DNA of 64,000 nt from Streptomyces ficellus (GTDB lineage: Bacteria; Actinomycetota; Actinomycetes; Streptomycetales; Streptomycetaceae), in contig NZ_CP034279.1 of NCBI RefSeq assembly GCF_009739905.1, positions 4,712,001 to 4,776,000 of the forward strand, given 5' to 3'. The notes under the pieces were generated by a model, which did no database searches, had not been told where the DNA came from, and was given only the letters and a program-made list of their open reading frames with translations. Positions 34,128 through 42,272 of the stretch are shown one piece after another. The position numbers and the translations under genes were made by a program. Within the stretch, counting starts at the first letter, position 1. Every line of letters starts with the position of its first letter.

Positions 34128-35176
34128 GGCGTCCGCCTCCTCCGGTACGCGCCCACCAAGGCGACGGCCGCCCCGAGGAGCAGCAAAATCAGGAACATCG
34201 CCCACGCGATCGCCGAGGCGCGGCCCAGGTGCAGGTCCACCCAGCCCTGCTCGTACAGGTACAGCCCCAAGGTCTGGAACTGGTGCTCCGAGCCGCCCGT
34301 GGCGCCCGCGCTGCCGTTGAACAGCAGCGGCTCACCGAACAACTGGGTGGCGCCGATGGTGGACACGACGACGGTGAACAGGATCGTCGGCCGCAGCGAG
34401 GGCACGGTGACGTGGACGAACTGCCGCCACCGCGAGGCGCCGTCCAGCGCCGCCGACTCGTACAGCTCGTCCGGCACCGCCTGGAGGGCGGCCAGGTAGA
34501 TCAGCGCGTTGTAGCCCGTCCACCGCCAGACGACGATCGTGGACACGGCGATCCGCGAGGTCCACCGGCCGTTCTGCCAGTCGACCGGCCCGGCGCCCAC
34601 GACGCCCAGCACCCAGTTGACGAAGCCGAAGTCCCGCCCGAAGAGCAGGACGAACACCAGGGTCGCGGCGGCCACCGACGTGGCGTACGGGGTGAGGACG
34701 ACGACCCGGAAGAACGTCGAGCCGCGCAGCCGGTGGTGGAGCAGGTGCGCGATCCCCAGCGCCATCAGCAACTGGGGCACGGTGGAGAGGATCCCGATGG
34801 TCACCGTGTTCCGGAGCGCGTTCAGGAAGAACTCGTCGGTCAGCAGCCGCGCGTAGTTCCGCAGCCCCACCCACTCCATGTCGGTGGGCGCCGTCAGCTC
34901 CACCCGGTGCAGGGACGCCCAGCCGGTGAAGAGGAGCGGGAAGAGCCCGAACGCGCCGAACAGGACGAAGAACGGGGCGATGTGGGCGTACGGCCCCCAT
35001 CGAGCGCCCCCTCGCGCGCCCCGTCGCGTCCGCCGTCGCGTCCGCCGTCGCCCGGGGGCGCCGCCCGCGCGGGGGACGGGCGGGGAGGCCGGGGCGGGAG
35101 GGGGAGCGGGGGCGGTGGCACGCGCGCGTGCGGGGGTGTCGTCCGGCAGGGGTGTCGTAGTGGTGTCGCCGGTCAT
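34124..35176 (-). CDS. Carbohydrate ABC transporter permease (MalF type)
   Basis: The 350-aa permease has a Pro/Arg-rich cytoplasmic N-tail of about 60 residues, six membrane segments and an EAA loop (VPDELYESAALDGASRWRQFVHVTVPSLRPT). It starts 3 nt after the binding-protein stop and ends overlapping the MalG-type gene. It forms the heterodimeric channel of a CUT1 importer. Confidence 0.9.
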   Translation of the reverse strand: MTGDTTTTPLPDDTPARARATAPAPPPAPASPPVPRAGGAPGRRRTRRRTRRGARGGARWGPYAHIAPFFVLFGAFGLFPLLFTGWASLHRVELTAPTDMEWVGLRNYARLLTDEFFLNALRNTVTIGILSTVPQLLMALGIAHLLHHRLRGSTFFRVVVLTPYATSVAAATLVFVLLFGRDFGFVNWVLGVVGAGPVDWQNGRWTSRIAVSTIVVWRWTGYNALIYLAALQAVPDELYESAALDGASRWRQFVHVTVPSLRPTILFTVVVSTIGATQLFGEPLLFNGSAGATGGSEHQFQTLGLYLYEQGWVDLHLGRASAIAWAMFLILLLLGAAVALVGAYRRRRTP

Positions 35177-35179
35177 GGC

Positions 35180-36496
35180 TCACAGGTCCAGTGCGTTGTC
35201 GATGGTCCTGACCGCCGCGTCCCAGCCGTCCTCGGGCCGCCGGCCCTTCTGGTCGACCTGGAGCATGCCGATGTCGGCCAGGTTCTGCGCGATGACCAGG
35301 TCCTTCGGGCCGAGGACCGTCACCGGCACGCCCCGGGCGGCACGGGTGTAGATCCGGCCGGTCGGGGCGTCACCGAAGTAGGGGTGCCGGGCGCCGGCGA
35401 CCGCCGGGAGGGCGTGGGCGGCGGACGCGCTCGGGAAGCTGCCGCGCCGCCGGAACAGCGTCGCCTGCTGCGCGGGCGCCGTCAGCCAGGCCGCCAGCCT
35501 CACCGCCTGTGCCCGGCGCTTCCCGGACTTCGGTACGACGAGGAAGGAGCCGCCCCAGTTCGCCGGCCGGGGCGCGGCGGCCACGTCCCACAGGTCCTCA
35601 CCCGCCGGGCCCGCCTTGTCCTCGATGTAACCGAGCATCCAGGCCGGGCAGGAGACGGTGGCGAAGGTGCCGTTCGCGAAGGCCTGGTCCCAGGCGGGCG
35701 TGAACTGCTGGAGCCTCGCCGTCAGGCCCTCGGTGGCGAACGCGGCGGCGATGTCCCACGCCTCGCGCACGGCAGGGCTGGTCTTGTACACGACGGTGCC
35801 GTCCTCGTCGTAGAACCGCCGCGCGCTGCTGCCCGTGACGGCCGACAGCACCCCGGACGCCGAGTCGGTGAAGGACGTGCCCGCCGGTGCCCGGTCGCGG
35901 TACCGCCTGCCCGTCTCCAGGTACGCGCGCCAGTCGCCCGCCCACAGCCGGCCCACCGCGTCCCGGCCGGTGGGCAGCCCGGCCCGGGCGAACAGGTCCT
36001 TGCGGTAGCAGACGGCCTGCGGCCCGATGTCGGTGCCGAGGCCGACCGTGCGGCCGTCGCGTGTCGTGGCCTGCGCCCACTTCCACGGCAGGAAGTCCGC
36101 CCGGCGCACCCCGGGCGCCCGGCCCAGGTCCACGAGCCGGTCCGCCTGGGTGGCGGTCACCTCCGCGATATTGATGGCCTCGACGGCCTGGACGTCGGCG
36201 AGGCCGCTGTCACTGACGAGGTGGGTGAGGAGCTGCGGGTAGTAGTTCTCGTTGCGCTGGATGGACGTCTGGGTGATGACGACGTCCTGGTGGAGCCTCA
36301 TGTACGCGTCGTACAGGCCGGCCTCCTCGTACCCGAACGATCCGAAGAGACCCACCGTCAGGACGGTCCGGCCGGCCGGGTCGTCACCGCTCCGGCCGCA
36401 GCCGGCCGCCGGTACGGCGCCGAGCACCACGGCGGCCGCGAGCGGCAGGGCCCGTCTCGGGAACCGGCGGGCAAAACCACGCATGAGGCGATTCAT
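35180..36496 (-). CDS. Sugar-binding lipoprotein of CUT1 ABC importer
   Basis: The 438-aa extracellular solute-binding protein (SBP_bac_1) has a basic leader and lipobox VPAAGC with Cys33. Family features include a Trp/Tyr-rich C-lobe (NWGGSFLVVPKSGKRRAQAVRLAAWLTAPAQQATLF). The sugar cannot be named. It heads the operon with the two permeases (3-nt gap). The upstream gene on the same strand is the BlaB-like protein, 53 nt away. Confidence 0.88.
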   Translation of the reverse strand: MNRLMRGFARRFPRRALPLAAAVVLGAVPAAGCGRSGDDPAGRTVLTVGLFGSFGYEEAGLYDAYMRLHQDVVITQTSIQRNENYYPQLLTHLVSDSGLADVQAVEAINIAEVTATQADRLVDLGRAPGVRRADFLPWKWAQATTRDGRTVGLGTDIGPQAVCYRKDLFARAGLPTGRDAVGRLWAGDWRAYLETGRRYRDRAPAGTSFTDSASGVLSAVTGSSARRFYDEDGTVVYKTSPAVREAWDIAAAFATEGLTARLQQFTPAWDQAFANGTFATVSCPAWMLGYIEDKAGPAGEDLWDVAAAPRPANWGGSFLVVPKSGKRRAQAVRLAAWLTAPAQQATLFRRRGSFPSASAAHALPAVAGARHPYFGDAPTGRIYTRAARGVPVTVLGPKDLVIAQNLADIGMLQVDQKGRRPEDGWDAAVRTIDNALDL

Positions 36497-36549
36497 GAGG
36501 CGATTCTGTACGCAACCGGCGTCGCGACGTGCCGAGGACGCCCCGCGCG

Positions 36550-37452
36550 TCAGAGCTGCCGGAGGTGGTCGCGCAGCCTGCGGGCGGCCCGGGCCATGAG
36601 GATGTCGGCGCCGGGCTGGGAACTGGCCGGAACGAGTGACTCCGTGAGGACGGCGACGGCGAACGTCTGGCCGTCGGCGTGCTCGACGACACCGATCTCA
36701 TGGCGGAGGTTGAGCAGGGTGCCGGTCTTGGACGCCCAACGGGTGGCGTCGGACTGGAAGTCGGGGGCGAGGCGCTGGCGGAGCAGGTGGTGGCCCATCA
36801 GGTCGCGCACCCGCGCGGCCACGTCCGGGTGGATCGCGGACGGCGTCCACAGGGCCTGGAGCAGACCGGTCCAGGCGCGTGCGCTGCCGGTACTGGCGCG
36901 GGTGGTGTCGAGCTGAGGCACCCGGTGCCCGCGGCCGCTGGTGCCCGCCTCGATGGCGAGCGCGTGCGCCAGGTGCGCCTGGTCGGCGCCGAGCCGTTCC
37001 GCCGGCGTCTCGGTGAGCTCGCGCATCCCGTGCCGCACGGTGATGCCGGTCAGCCCCAGCTCCTGGAGGAGGCCGGACACCCGGGCGGGAGGGGTCAGTC
37101 CGAACAGCGCGTCGGCGGCGGTCCCGTCACTGACGCTGGTGCTCAGGTAGAGCAGGTCGTCGACGGCGACCCGGGCGGGGTGCCGGAACCGGCTCAGTCC
37201 GGTGGGGCCCGGCGTGGTGATCCGTCCGGGCTGTACGTCGATCGCCGTCGCCCCGTCGAGTTCGCCGCGCCGGATGCGTTCCGCCGTCGCCAGCGCGAGC
37301 GGGATCTTGACCAGGGACGCGGCGGGCAGCTGGGTGTCCGGCTCGATCCCCAGCTCCTCCCCGGTGTGCAGGTCGCGTACGAGCAGGCAGCCGCGCAGTC
37401 CGCCGTCGAGCAGCTCCCGGCGGATGTCGCTGAGCAACGCCTCGGTGTTCAC
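36550..37452 (-). CDS. Penicillin-recognising serine protein, BlaB-like (beta-lactamase regulator candidate)
   Basis: The 300-aa cytoplasmic protein has the serine beta-lactamase/PBP fold but no signal peptide. Motifs are SLVK (Ser46-Lys49), SDG at 108-110 in place of SDN, and KTG at 242-244 (ASKTGTLLN). No ExxLN deacylation motif is evident. GTG 37452 overlaps the stop of the LysR gene (GTGA). The pairing with a LysR regulator, divergent from a class A beta-lactamase, matches blaA-blaB/blaL of S. cacaoi as known from the literature, where BlaB is needed for induction. Confidence 0.8.
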   Translation of the reverse strand: MNTEALLSDIRRELLDGGLRGCLLVRDLHTGEELGIEPDTQLPAASLVKIPLALATAERIRRGELDGATAIDVQPGRITTPGPTGLSRFRHPARVAVDDLLYLSTSVSDGTAADALFGLTPPARVSGLLQELGLTGITVRHGMRELTETPAERLGADQAHLAHALAIEAGTSGRGHRVPQLDTTRASTGSARAWTGLLQALWTPSAIHPDVAARVRDLMGHHLLRQRLAPDFQSDATRWASKTGTLLNLRHEIGVVEHADGQTFAVAVLTESLVPASSQPGADILMARAARRLRDHLRQL

Positions 37453-38378
37453 GCCCCCTCCGCCCCGTCGGCGGCGCCGGTGCGGCCGTCCGGGCCGAGG
37501 CAGCGGGCGATGGCCCCGCCCAGCCGCTCCCGCACGAGCCGTGGATCGCCGTCGCCCGCCGCGGCGAGCGCGTACCCGCGGCTGAGGGCGATCTCGCCGA
37601 TGGGCCGCCAGTCGAGGGCCAGTTCCCCGGCCTGCGCTGCGGAGCACAGCAGCAGGTCGGAGGTGCTGAGGACGTCGGCCGCGGCGGTCGTCAGGTCGGT
37701 GGCGACGGCGAGCTGCGCCGGGAGCAGGCCGAGCGCGTCACGCAGCCGGGTGAGCGGGTCGCGGATGTGCGGCACGTCGTCCTCCGGCTGGATCCACACC
37801 CGGCGCGCGGGGCCGGGGTGTCCCCGGCCCGCCCGCAGCGTCTCCAGGAAGACCCGCCGGGTCCCGGCGGCCGCCGCGGCACCGGCGAGCCCGAGCGGCA
37901 CGGACCACATCGCCTCGTCGGCGGGCACGGCGACCAGCGCCGCGCGGACGTGCTCCCCGTGCAGCAGCTCCAGCCGCTCGGCCGGCGGGGCGAGCCGGAG
38001 GTCAAGGACCATGTCGTGCCCCCGCGCCTCGGCGACCAGGCGGGCGAGAGCGGCGGTGGAGCAGGTGCCGGGCACCGCGAGGCGCCACGGCCTGAGCCTG
38101 GCCGTCTCCGCCTCGTGCAGCAGCACGTCGGCCGCCCGCACCAGCCTCCGCGCGGCCGGGAGCAGGTCCCTGCCGAACGGGCTGAGGGCGACCCGGCGGG
38201 ACGTCCGCTCGAACAGGCGCTCGCCGAAGTGCTCCTCCAGAGCCGCGACGCGCCGGCTGGCCACCGACTGCGACATCCGGGCCGCGGCCGCTCCGACCGT
38301 GAAGCTGCCGCGCTCGGTCACACTGACGAACGCCCTGCACGCTCCCACCAGATCCACGGCGCCGAGTCTATGCGGCAT
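37449..38378 (-). CDS. LysR-family regulator, BlaA-like
   Basis: The 309-aa protein (or 302 from GTG 38357) has the LysR helix-turn-helix (CRAFVSVTERGSFTVGAAAARMSQSVASRRVAALEEHFGERLFER) and an effector domain. It is divergent from the class A beta-lactamase gene, and a perfect T-N11-A palindrome lies immediately upstream (38381-38395). It is translationally coupled to the BlaB-like gene. By analogy with AmpR and S. cacaoi BlaA it should activate the beta-lactamase gene when beta-lactams or wall fragments are present. The start is uncertain because no good ribosome site is visible. Confidence 0.82.
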   Translation of the reverse strand: MPHRLGAVDLVGACRAFVSVTERGSFTVGAAAARMSQSVASRRVAALEEHFGERLFERTSRRVALSPFGRDLLPAARRLVRAADVLLHEAETARLRPWRLAVPGTCSTAALARLVAEARGHDMVLDLRLAPPAERLELLHGEHVRAALVAVPADEAMWSVPLGLAGAAAAAGTRRVFLETLRAGRGHPGPARRVWIQPEDDVPHIRDPLTRLRDALGLLPAQLAVATDLTTAAADVLSTSDLLLCSAAQAGELALDWRPIGEIALSRGYALAAAGDGDPRLVRERLGGAIARCLGPDGRTGAADGAEGA

Positions 38379-38380
38379 CC

Positions 38381-38395
38381 ATGCCGAACCGGCAT
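38381..38395. promoter_or_regulatory. LysR-type operator (T-N11-A palindrome)
   Basis: ATGCCGAACCGGCAT is a perfect inverted repeat of 6-bp arms around AAC and fits T-N11-A exactly. It lies between the divergent LysR and beta-lactamase genes, next to the LysR start, and so is the likely binding site for the BlaA-like regulator. Confidence 0.65.
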
Positions 38396-38454
38396 GGAGC
38401 GGCCCGTGGGCGCATTGGATCGCAGGGCCGCCGGCGACGAGGATGAGCCCGCTC

Positions 38455-38511
38455 CCGGGCCACGGCCGGGACACCGGGCCACGGCCGGGACACCGGGCCA
38501 CGGCCGGGAGC
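38455..38511. repeat. Three tandem 19-bp repeats in the beta-lactamase leader/promoter
   Basis: The unit CCGGGCCACGGCCGGGACA occurs at 38455-38473 and 38474-38492, and as CCGGGCCACGGCCGGGAGC at 38493-38511 (17 of 19 equal). The block ends 50 nt before the beta-lactamase start and 39 nt before its GGAGG. Each unit is itself partly palindromic (GGCC...GGCC). Confidence 0.9.
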
Positions 38512-38561
38512 GCCACCCATCCCCTCTGCGCCCCCACCACAGGGCTGTCTGGAGGTTCACC

Positions 38562-39512
38562 ATGCAGTACACCCGTGCACGCCGTGCCGTTCTCCGCGGG
38601 CTCACCGGGCTCGTCGCCCTCCCGCTCGCCGCCCTTCCGCTCGTCGCGTGCGGCCCCGGCGGTCCCGGCGGCACCGCGGCCGCCCCGGCTCCGTCCGCGA
38701 CGGCGACGCGGGCGGCCCCGGCCGTACGGCCGTACACCGCCGCCCTGGAGAAGCTGGAGCGCGAGTACGGCGCGCGTCTGGGCGTGTACGCCGTCGACAC
38801 CGGCACCGGCCGGGAGGTCGCCCACCGTGCCGACGAGCGCTTCGCCTACGCCTCCACCTTCAAGGCCTTCGCCGCGGCCGCCGTCCTGCGCGAGCACTCC
38901 CCGGGCGGCATGGACGAGGTGATCACGTACGCCGAGGACGACCTGGTCGAGCACTCTCCCGTCACGGAGAAGCACGTCCGCACCGGGATGACCCTGCGCG
39001 CCCTGTGCGACGCCGCCGTGCGCCACAGCGACAACACCGCGGCCAACCTCCTGTTCGACGCGATCGGCGGGCCGCCGGGCCTCGCGGCCGCCCTCCGCGC
39101 GACGGGCGACACCGTCACCCGCGTGGAGCGCCGCGAGCCGGAGCTGAACCAGTGGTCGCCGGGCGCCGAGTCGGACACCACGACTCCCCGCGCATGGGCG
39201 GGCGACCTGCGGGCGTTCGTCCTCGGCGACGCCCTCGGCAAGGACGAACGCGCCCAGCTCACCCGCTGGCTGCGCACCAACACCACCGGGGACGAGCTGA
39301 TCAGGGCCGGCGTGCCCAAGGGCTGGGTGGTCGGCGACAAGACCGGCGGAGGCGGCGTCTACGGCGTCCGCAACGACATCGCCGTGGTGTGGCGGCCCGG
39401 CGCCGCGCCGATCGTCATGGCGATCATGTCGAACCGGGGCACGGAGGACGCCGGTTACGACAACGCGCTGATCGCGCGGGCGGCGGAGGTGGTCACCGGG
39501 GCGCTGACCTGA
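38562..39512 (+). CDS. bla: Class A beta-lactamase, lipoprotein form
   Basis: The 316-aa protein starts at ATG 38562 behind GGAGG (38551-38555). It has a leader with lipobox LVAC (Cys30). All class A motifs are present: STFK at 98-101, SDN at 156-158, ExxLN at 192-196 (EPELN) and KTG at 260-262. The mature length is normal. It should hydrolyse penicillins at the outer face of the membrane. The divergent LysR/serine-protein pair and the palindromic operator predict inducible expression. Confidence 0.95.
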   Translation: MQYTRARRAVLRGLTGLVALPLAALPLVACGPGGPGGTAAAPAPSATATRAAPAVRPYTAALEKLEREYGARLGVYAVDTGTGREVAHRADERFAYASTFKAFAAAAVLREHSPGGMDEVITYAEDDLVEHSPVTEKHVRTGMTLRALCDAAVRHSDNTAANLLFDAIGGPPGLAAALRATGDTVTRVERREPELNQWSPGAESDTTTPRAWAGDLRAFVLGDALGKDERAQLTRWLRTNTTGDELIRAGVPKGWVVGDKTGGGGVYGVRNDIAVVWRPGAAPIVMAIMSNRGTEDAGYDNALIARAAEVVTGALT

Positions 39513-39615
39513 GGACGTCGTCGTCGCCCCTGGCCCCCGCGCGGGGCCACCCTCTAGGTTGACGGCAGTCATGGCCCCCTGCGGGGCTCCGGCGTGCGAG
39601 GGGAGACCGACGGCG

Positions 39616-40638
39616 GTGAGCGGACGGCGGACCGGCAGGCCCACGCTGGAGGAGGTCGCGGCCCGGGCGGGCGTGGGGCGCGGCACGGTGTCACGGGTGA
39701 TCAACGGCTCCCCGCGGGTCAGTGACCGGGCGAAGGAGGCGGTCGGCCGGGCCATCGCCGAACTGGGGTACGTCCCCGACCGCGCCGCCCGGGCGCTGGC
39801 GGGTGCCCGCACGGACGCCGTCGCCCTGGTGGTCCCGGAGACCGAGGCCCGCCTGTTCGCCGAGCCGTACTTCCTCGACATCATCCGGGGCGTCAGCACG
39901 GAACTGGCCGACGCGGACACGCAGTTGCTCCTCACCCTCATCCGGTCCGGCAGGGAACGGCAGCGGTTCGCCCAATACCTGTCCGCCCAGCGGGTGGACG
40001 GCGTGCTGTTCGTCTCCGTCCACGCCGACGACCCGCTGCCGGACCTGGCGCGCGAGCTGGGCCTGCCCGCCGTCCTCAACGGCCGCCGCTCCGCCGGTGA
40101 GCGCGTGGCGTACGTCGACTCCGACAACGTCGGCGCGGGCCGCGCCGCCGTCGGCCACCTCGCCGGGCGGGGCCGCCGCCGGATCGCGACCATCACCGGC
40201 CCGCTGGACATGTACGCGGCACGCTGCCGCCTCGACGGCTACCGCCGGGGCGTCGACGCGGCCGATCTCCCCGCCGACGACCGGCTGGTCGCCCTCGCGG
40301 ACTTCACCGAGGAGGGCGGCCGCCACGCCATGCGCGCCCTGCTGGAGCGCTGCCCCGACGTGGACGGCGTGTTCGCCGCCTCGGACGTCATGGCGGCGGG
40401 CGCCCTCGGCGTCCTGCGCGAATCGGGGCGGCGCGTCCCGGACGACGTGGCGCTCATCGGCGTCGACGACTCGCCGGTGGCCCGCCTCATGGACCCGCCG
40501 CTCACCAGCGTGCGCCAGCCGATCGAGGAGATGGGCCGCCGCATGGCCCGCGCCCTGCTCCAGGAGATCACCGGCACGTCCCCGGCCCCCTGCCGGACCG
40601 TCCTGCCGACGGAGCTGGTGGTCCGCGCCTCGACGTGA
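39616..40638 (+). CDS. LacI-family transcriptional regulator
   Basis: The 340-aa protein has the LacI helix-turn-helix and hinge (PTLEEVAARAGVGRGTVSRVINGSPRVSDRAKEAV...PDRAARALA) and the periplasmic-binding-like effector domain (FAASDVMAAGALGVLRESGRRVPDDVALIGVDDSPVA). GTG 39616 with GGGGAG upstream is preferred over ATG 39571. It is most likely the repressor of a sugar operon. The nearest candidate is the CUT1 importer at 33309-36496, from which it is now separated by the beta-lactamase locus. Confidence 0.9.
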   Translation: MSGRRTGRPTLEEVAARAGVGRGTVSRVINGSPRVSDRAKEAVGRAIAELGYVPDRAARALAGARTDAVALVVPETEARLFAEPYFLDIIRGVSTELADADTQLLLTLIRSGRERQRFAQYLSAQRVDGVLFVSVHADDPLPDLARELGLPAVLNGRRSAGERVAYVDSDNVGAGRAAVGHLAGRGRRRIATITGPLDMYAARCRLDGYRRGVDAADLPADDRLVALADFTEEGGRHAMRALLERCPDVDGVFAASDVMAAGALGVLRESGRRVPDDVALIGVDDSPVARLMDPPLTSVRQPIEEMGRRMARALLQEITGTSPAPCRTVLPTELVVRAST

Positions 40639-40671
40639 GGCCGCCGGACCCGACGGAGAGCCGCTCCCGGA

Positions 40672-41790
40672 TCAGCGGACGGGTTCGGACAGCGGCGCCG
40701 GCTCGATGACCCGCTCGGGGTCGTGGAGCCAGACCTGTTGGCCCCGGTCGCTGACCGTCAGCCCGAAGTCCCGCGCTCCGGGTGCGCCGAGGGCGACGTA
40801 TTCGTCACGTACCCGCTGCACCTCGTCCCACAGGCCGCGGGCACCGTACTCGTACGCGTCCTCACCTGAAACGGCCGTCGCAGCAGACCCGTCCTCGTCC
40901 TGGAGCCACACCTGCGCGCCGTCCGCCCGGTCGGCGTGGACCATGCGCACGCCCGGCAGACGCGCGCCGGCGTAGAGCGCGAAGCCGAGCGTCAGCAGCT
41001 CGCGCGGGTCGACCCGGGCCCTGACCGACCGGCGGGACGTCTGGTCGACCGGCGGAGGCGGCGCCGGGCGGTGCGCACGCATTGGCATGTACGCCGCGCC
41101 ACCCTGGAACCGGCCTGAAGCCTGGCCCGTGCCGTCGGCGGTGAGCTGTACCAGGGCACCGCTCCAGAACGCACGGGCCACCGGCGCCACCAGGACGCCT
41201 CCCGGTTCGAGTTGCCGCACCAGCTGGTGCGGCACCGTACGCAACGCGCACGTGGCGACGATACGGTCGAACGGGGCCTCGTCGGGCCACCCCCACGCAC
41301 CGTCCGCGCAGGCGAGGTTCGGCGTGTACCCGGCGGCCCGAAGGGTGGCGGCCGCGTGATGGGCCAGGCCCGGGTCGATCTCCACGCTGTACACCGCCGA
41401 GTCGCCGAGCCGGCGGGAGAGCAGCGCGGCGACGTACCCGGACGCGGTACCGATCTCCAGCACGCGGTGTCCGCCGTCGACGAGCAGCAGGCGCAGCATC
41501 CGGGCGACCATGCTGGGCTGGCTGTTGGACGACGTGGCGACGCCGGGGCCTCCGGGTTCGCCGTCGTCGACCTGGATGACGACCGGTTCATCGGCGTGGA
41601 TGAGGGCGAGCCGGTCCGCCTCGTTGGTGAGCGGCTCGCACCTGGCCGGTCCCTGCCGCCATGCCGTCCGGGGGATGAAGGGTTCACGGGGGACGGCGTG
41701 CCAGACGGCGCGCCATGTCTCGTCGAGCAGGCCGTACTCGTAGAGGTTTTCCACGAGCCCGGCGTGCCCGCCGGGGCGGCTTGGGGTCAC
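40672..41790 (-). CDS. PIMT-like (protein L-isoaspartate O-methyltransferase family) peptide methyltransferase
   Basis: The 372-aa protein has a PIMT core in residues 1-240: substrate-pocket segment TSSNSQPSMVARML, SAM motif I VLEIGTASGYVAALL (110-124), acidic SVEIDPGL, ACADGAWGW and FDRIVATCALRTVPHQLVRQL. An extra C-terminal domain of about 110 residues is absent from housekeeping PIMTs but seen in PIMT homologues of RiPP clusters (graspetide and imiditide types). GTG 41790 begins one nucleotide after the stop of the 43-aa peptide gene, with GAGGGGAG inside that gene as ribosome site. It probably methylates an Asp of the peptide, leading to aspartimide or isoaspartate (inference). No ATP-grasp or lanthionine synthetase gene is near. 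Confidence 0.85.
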   Translation of the reverse strand: MTPSRPGGHAGLVENLYEYGLLDETWRAVWHAVPREPFIPRTAWRQGPARCEPLTNEADRLALIHADEPVVIQVDDGEPGGPGVATSSNSQPSMVARMLRLLLVDGGHRVLEIGTASGYVAALLSRRLGDSAVYSVEIDPGLAHHAAATLRAAGYTPNLACADGAWGWPDEAPFDRIVATCALRTVPHQLVRQLEPGGVLVAPVARAFWSGALVQLTADGTGQASGRFQGGAAYMPMRAHRPAPPPPVDQTSRRSVRARVDPRELLTLGFALYAGARLPGVRMVHADRADGAQVWLQDEDGSAATAVSGEDAYEYGARGLWDEVQRVRDEYVALGAPGARDFGLTVSDRGQQVWLHDPERVIEPAPLSEPVR

Positions 41791-41791
41791 C

Positions 41792-41923
41792 TCAGCTCCC
41801 CTCGGTGTCGGTGCACTTCTGCGGGCCGGAGCCGTCGGGGGACGGCGGGGCGGGCGGCGGGGTCCACGGCTTGTCGGACGGCTCGCCGCCGTGCTTACCG
41901 CCGTCGTTCACGGTGTCGCTCAT
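41792..41923 (-). CDS. 43-aa peptide, candidate RiPP precursor
   Basis: ATG 41923 is preceded by a perfect AGGAGG (41929-41934) at 5-nt spacing, and the stop is 1 nt from the methyltransferase start. The product has no membrane span. The N-half is acidic/polar (MSDTVNDGGKHGGEPSDK), followed by a Pro-rich stretch (PWTPPPAPPSP), then DGSG with Asp30-Gly31, and the tail PQKCTDTEGS. An Asp-Gly in a flexible Gly/Ser setting is the preferred site for aspartimide chemistry, which fits the adjacent PIMT homologue. A longer frame upstream (to 42145) has no ribosome site. Precursor status is inferred from size, coupling and motif. Confidence 0.7.
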   Translation of the reverse strand: MSDTVNDGGKHGGEPSDKPWTPPPAPPSPDGSGPQKCTDTEGS

Positions 41924-42272
41924 CTGTACCTCCTGGGTGGGTGGTTGTGGACGGGTGGTGAGGCGGACGTTGTTGGCCTTCCGGGGCCACCCGGCACCGG
42001 AATACTCGTGGAAGTGGTCGTCCGGGTGTTCCGGTGCGAGGGTGCAGCAGCGGGTCGGCTGCGAGGGGAGAGGCGACCAGCACAGGTTCAGACCCCGTGG
42101 CTTCGGCTCCGCCGCTGCTCCCGCGTGTCCTGCGGCGACGTCCACGTCGAAGCTCCTTCCACTACGCTGAGTTGCTGCTCGTCACTGTTATGACGGTAGA
42201 GAGCGACGGCGCCGGGCTGAACCGACCGCGGGTACCGGTTCGCGTGTGCCGTCACGGGCAAAGGGGAGCGCC
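41924..42272. other. Divergent control region between RiPP cassette and XRE regulator
   Basis: These 349 nt hold no supported gene. They contain the AGGAGG of the peptide gene (41929-41934) and the GGGGAG of the regulator gene (from 42263), and must carry both promoters. No unambiguous operator palindrome was identified by eye. Confidence 0.6.

Noticed and set aside
36550..37452. Second secreted beta-lactamase
   Set aside because: It lacks a signal peptide and an ExxLN motif and has SDG instead of SDN; a BlaB-like regulatory role fits better.
37449..40211. A 920-codon minus-strand open frame spanning the LysR, beta-lactamase and LacI regions
   Set aside because: Only the LysR part (to 38378) shows family motifs; the rest is antisense to the well-supported beta-lactamase and LacI genes and reflects the lack of stops in high-GC DNA.
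40672..41790. Housekeeping protein-repair PIMT
   Set aside because: It has a long extra C-terminal domain and is coupled to a tiny peptide gene, unlike repair PIMTs; a repair role is not excluded but less likely.
41792..42145. 117-codon version of the peptide gene
   Set aside because: No ribosome site at the upstream start, whereas ATG 41923 has a perfect AGGAGG at ideal distance.
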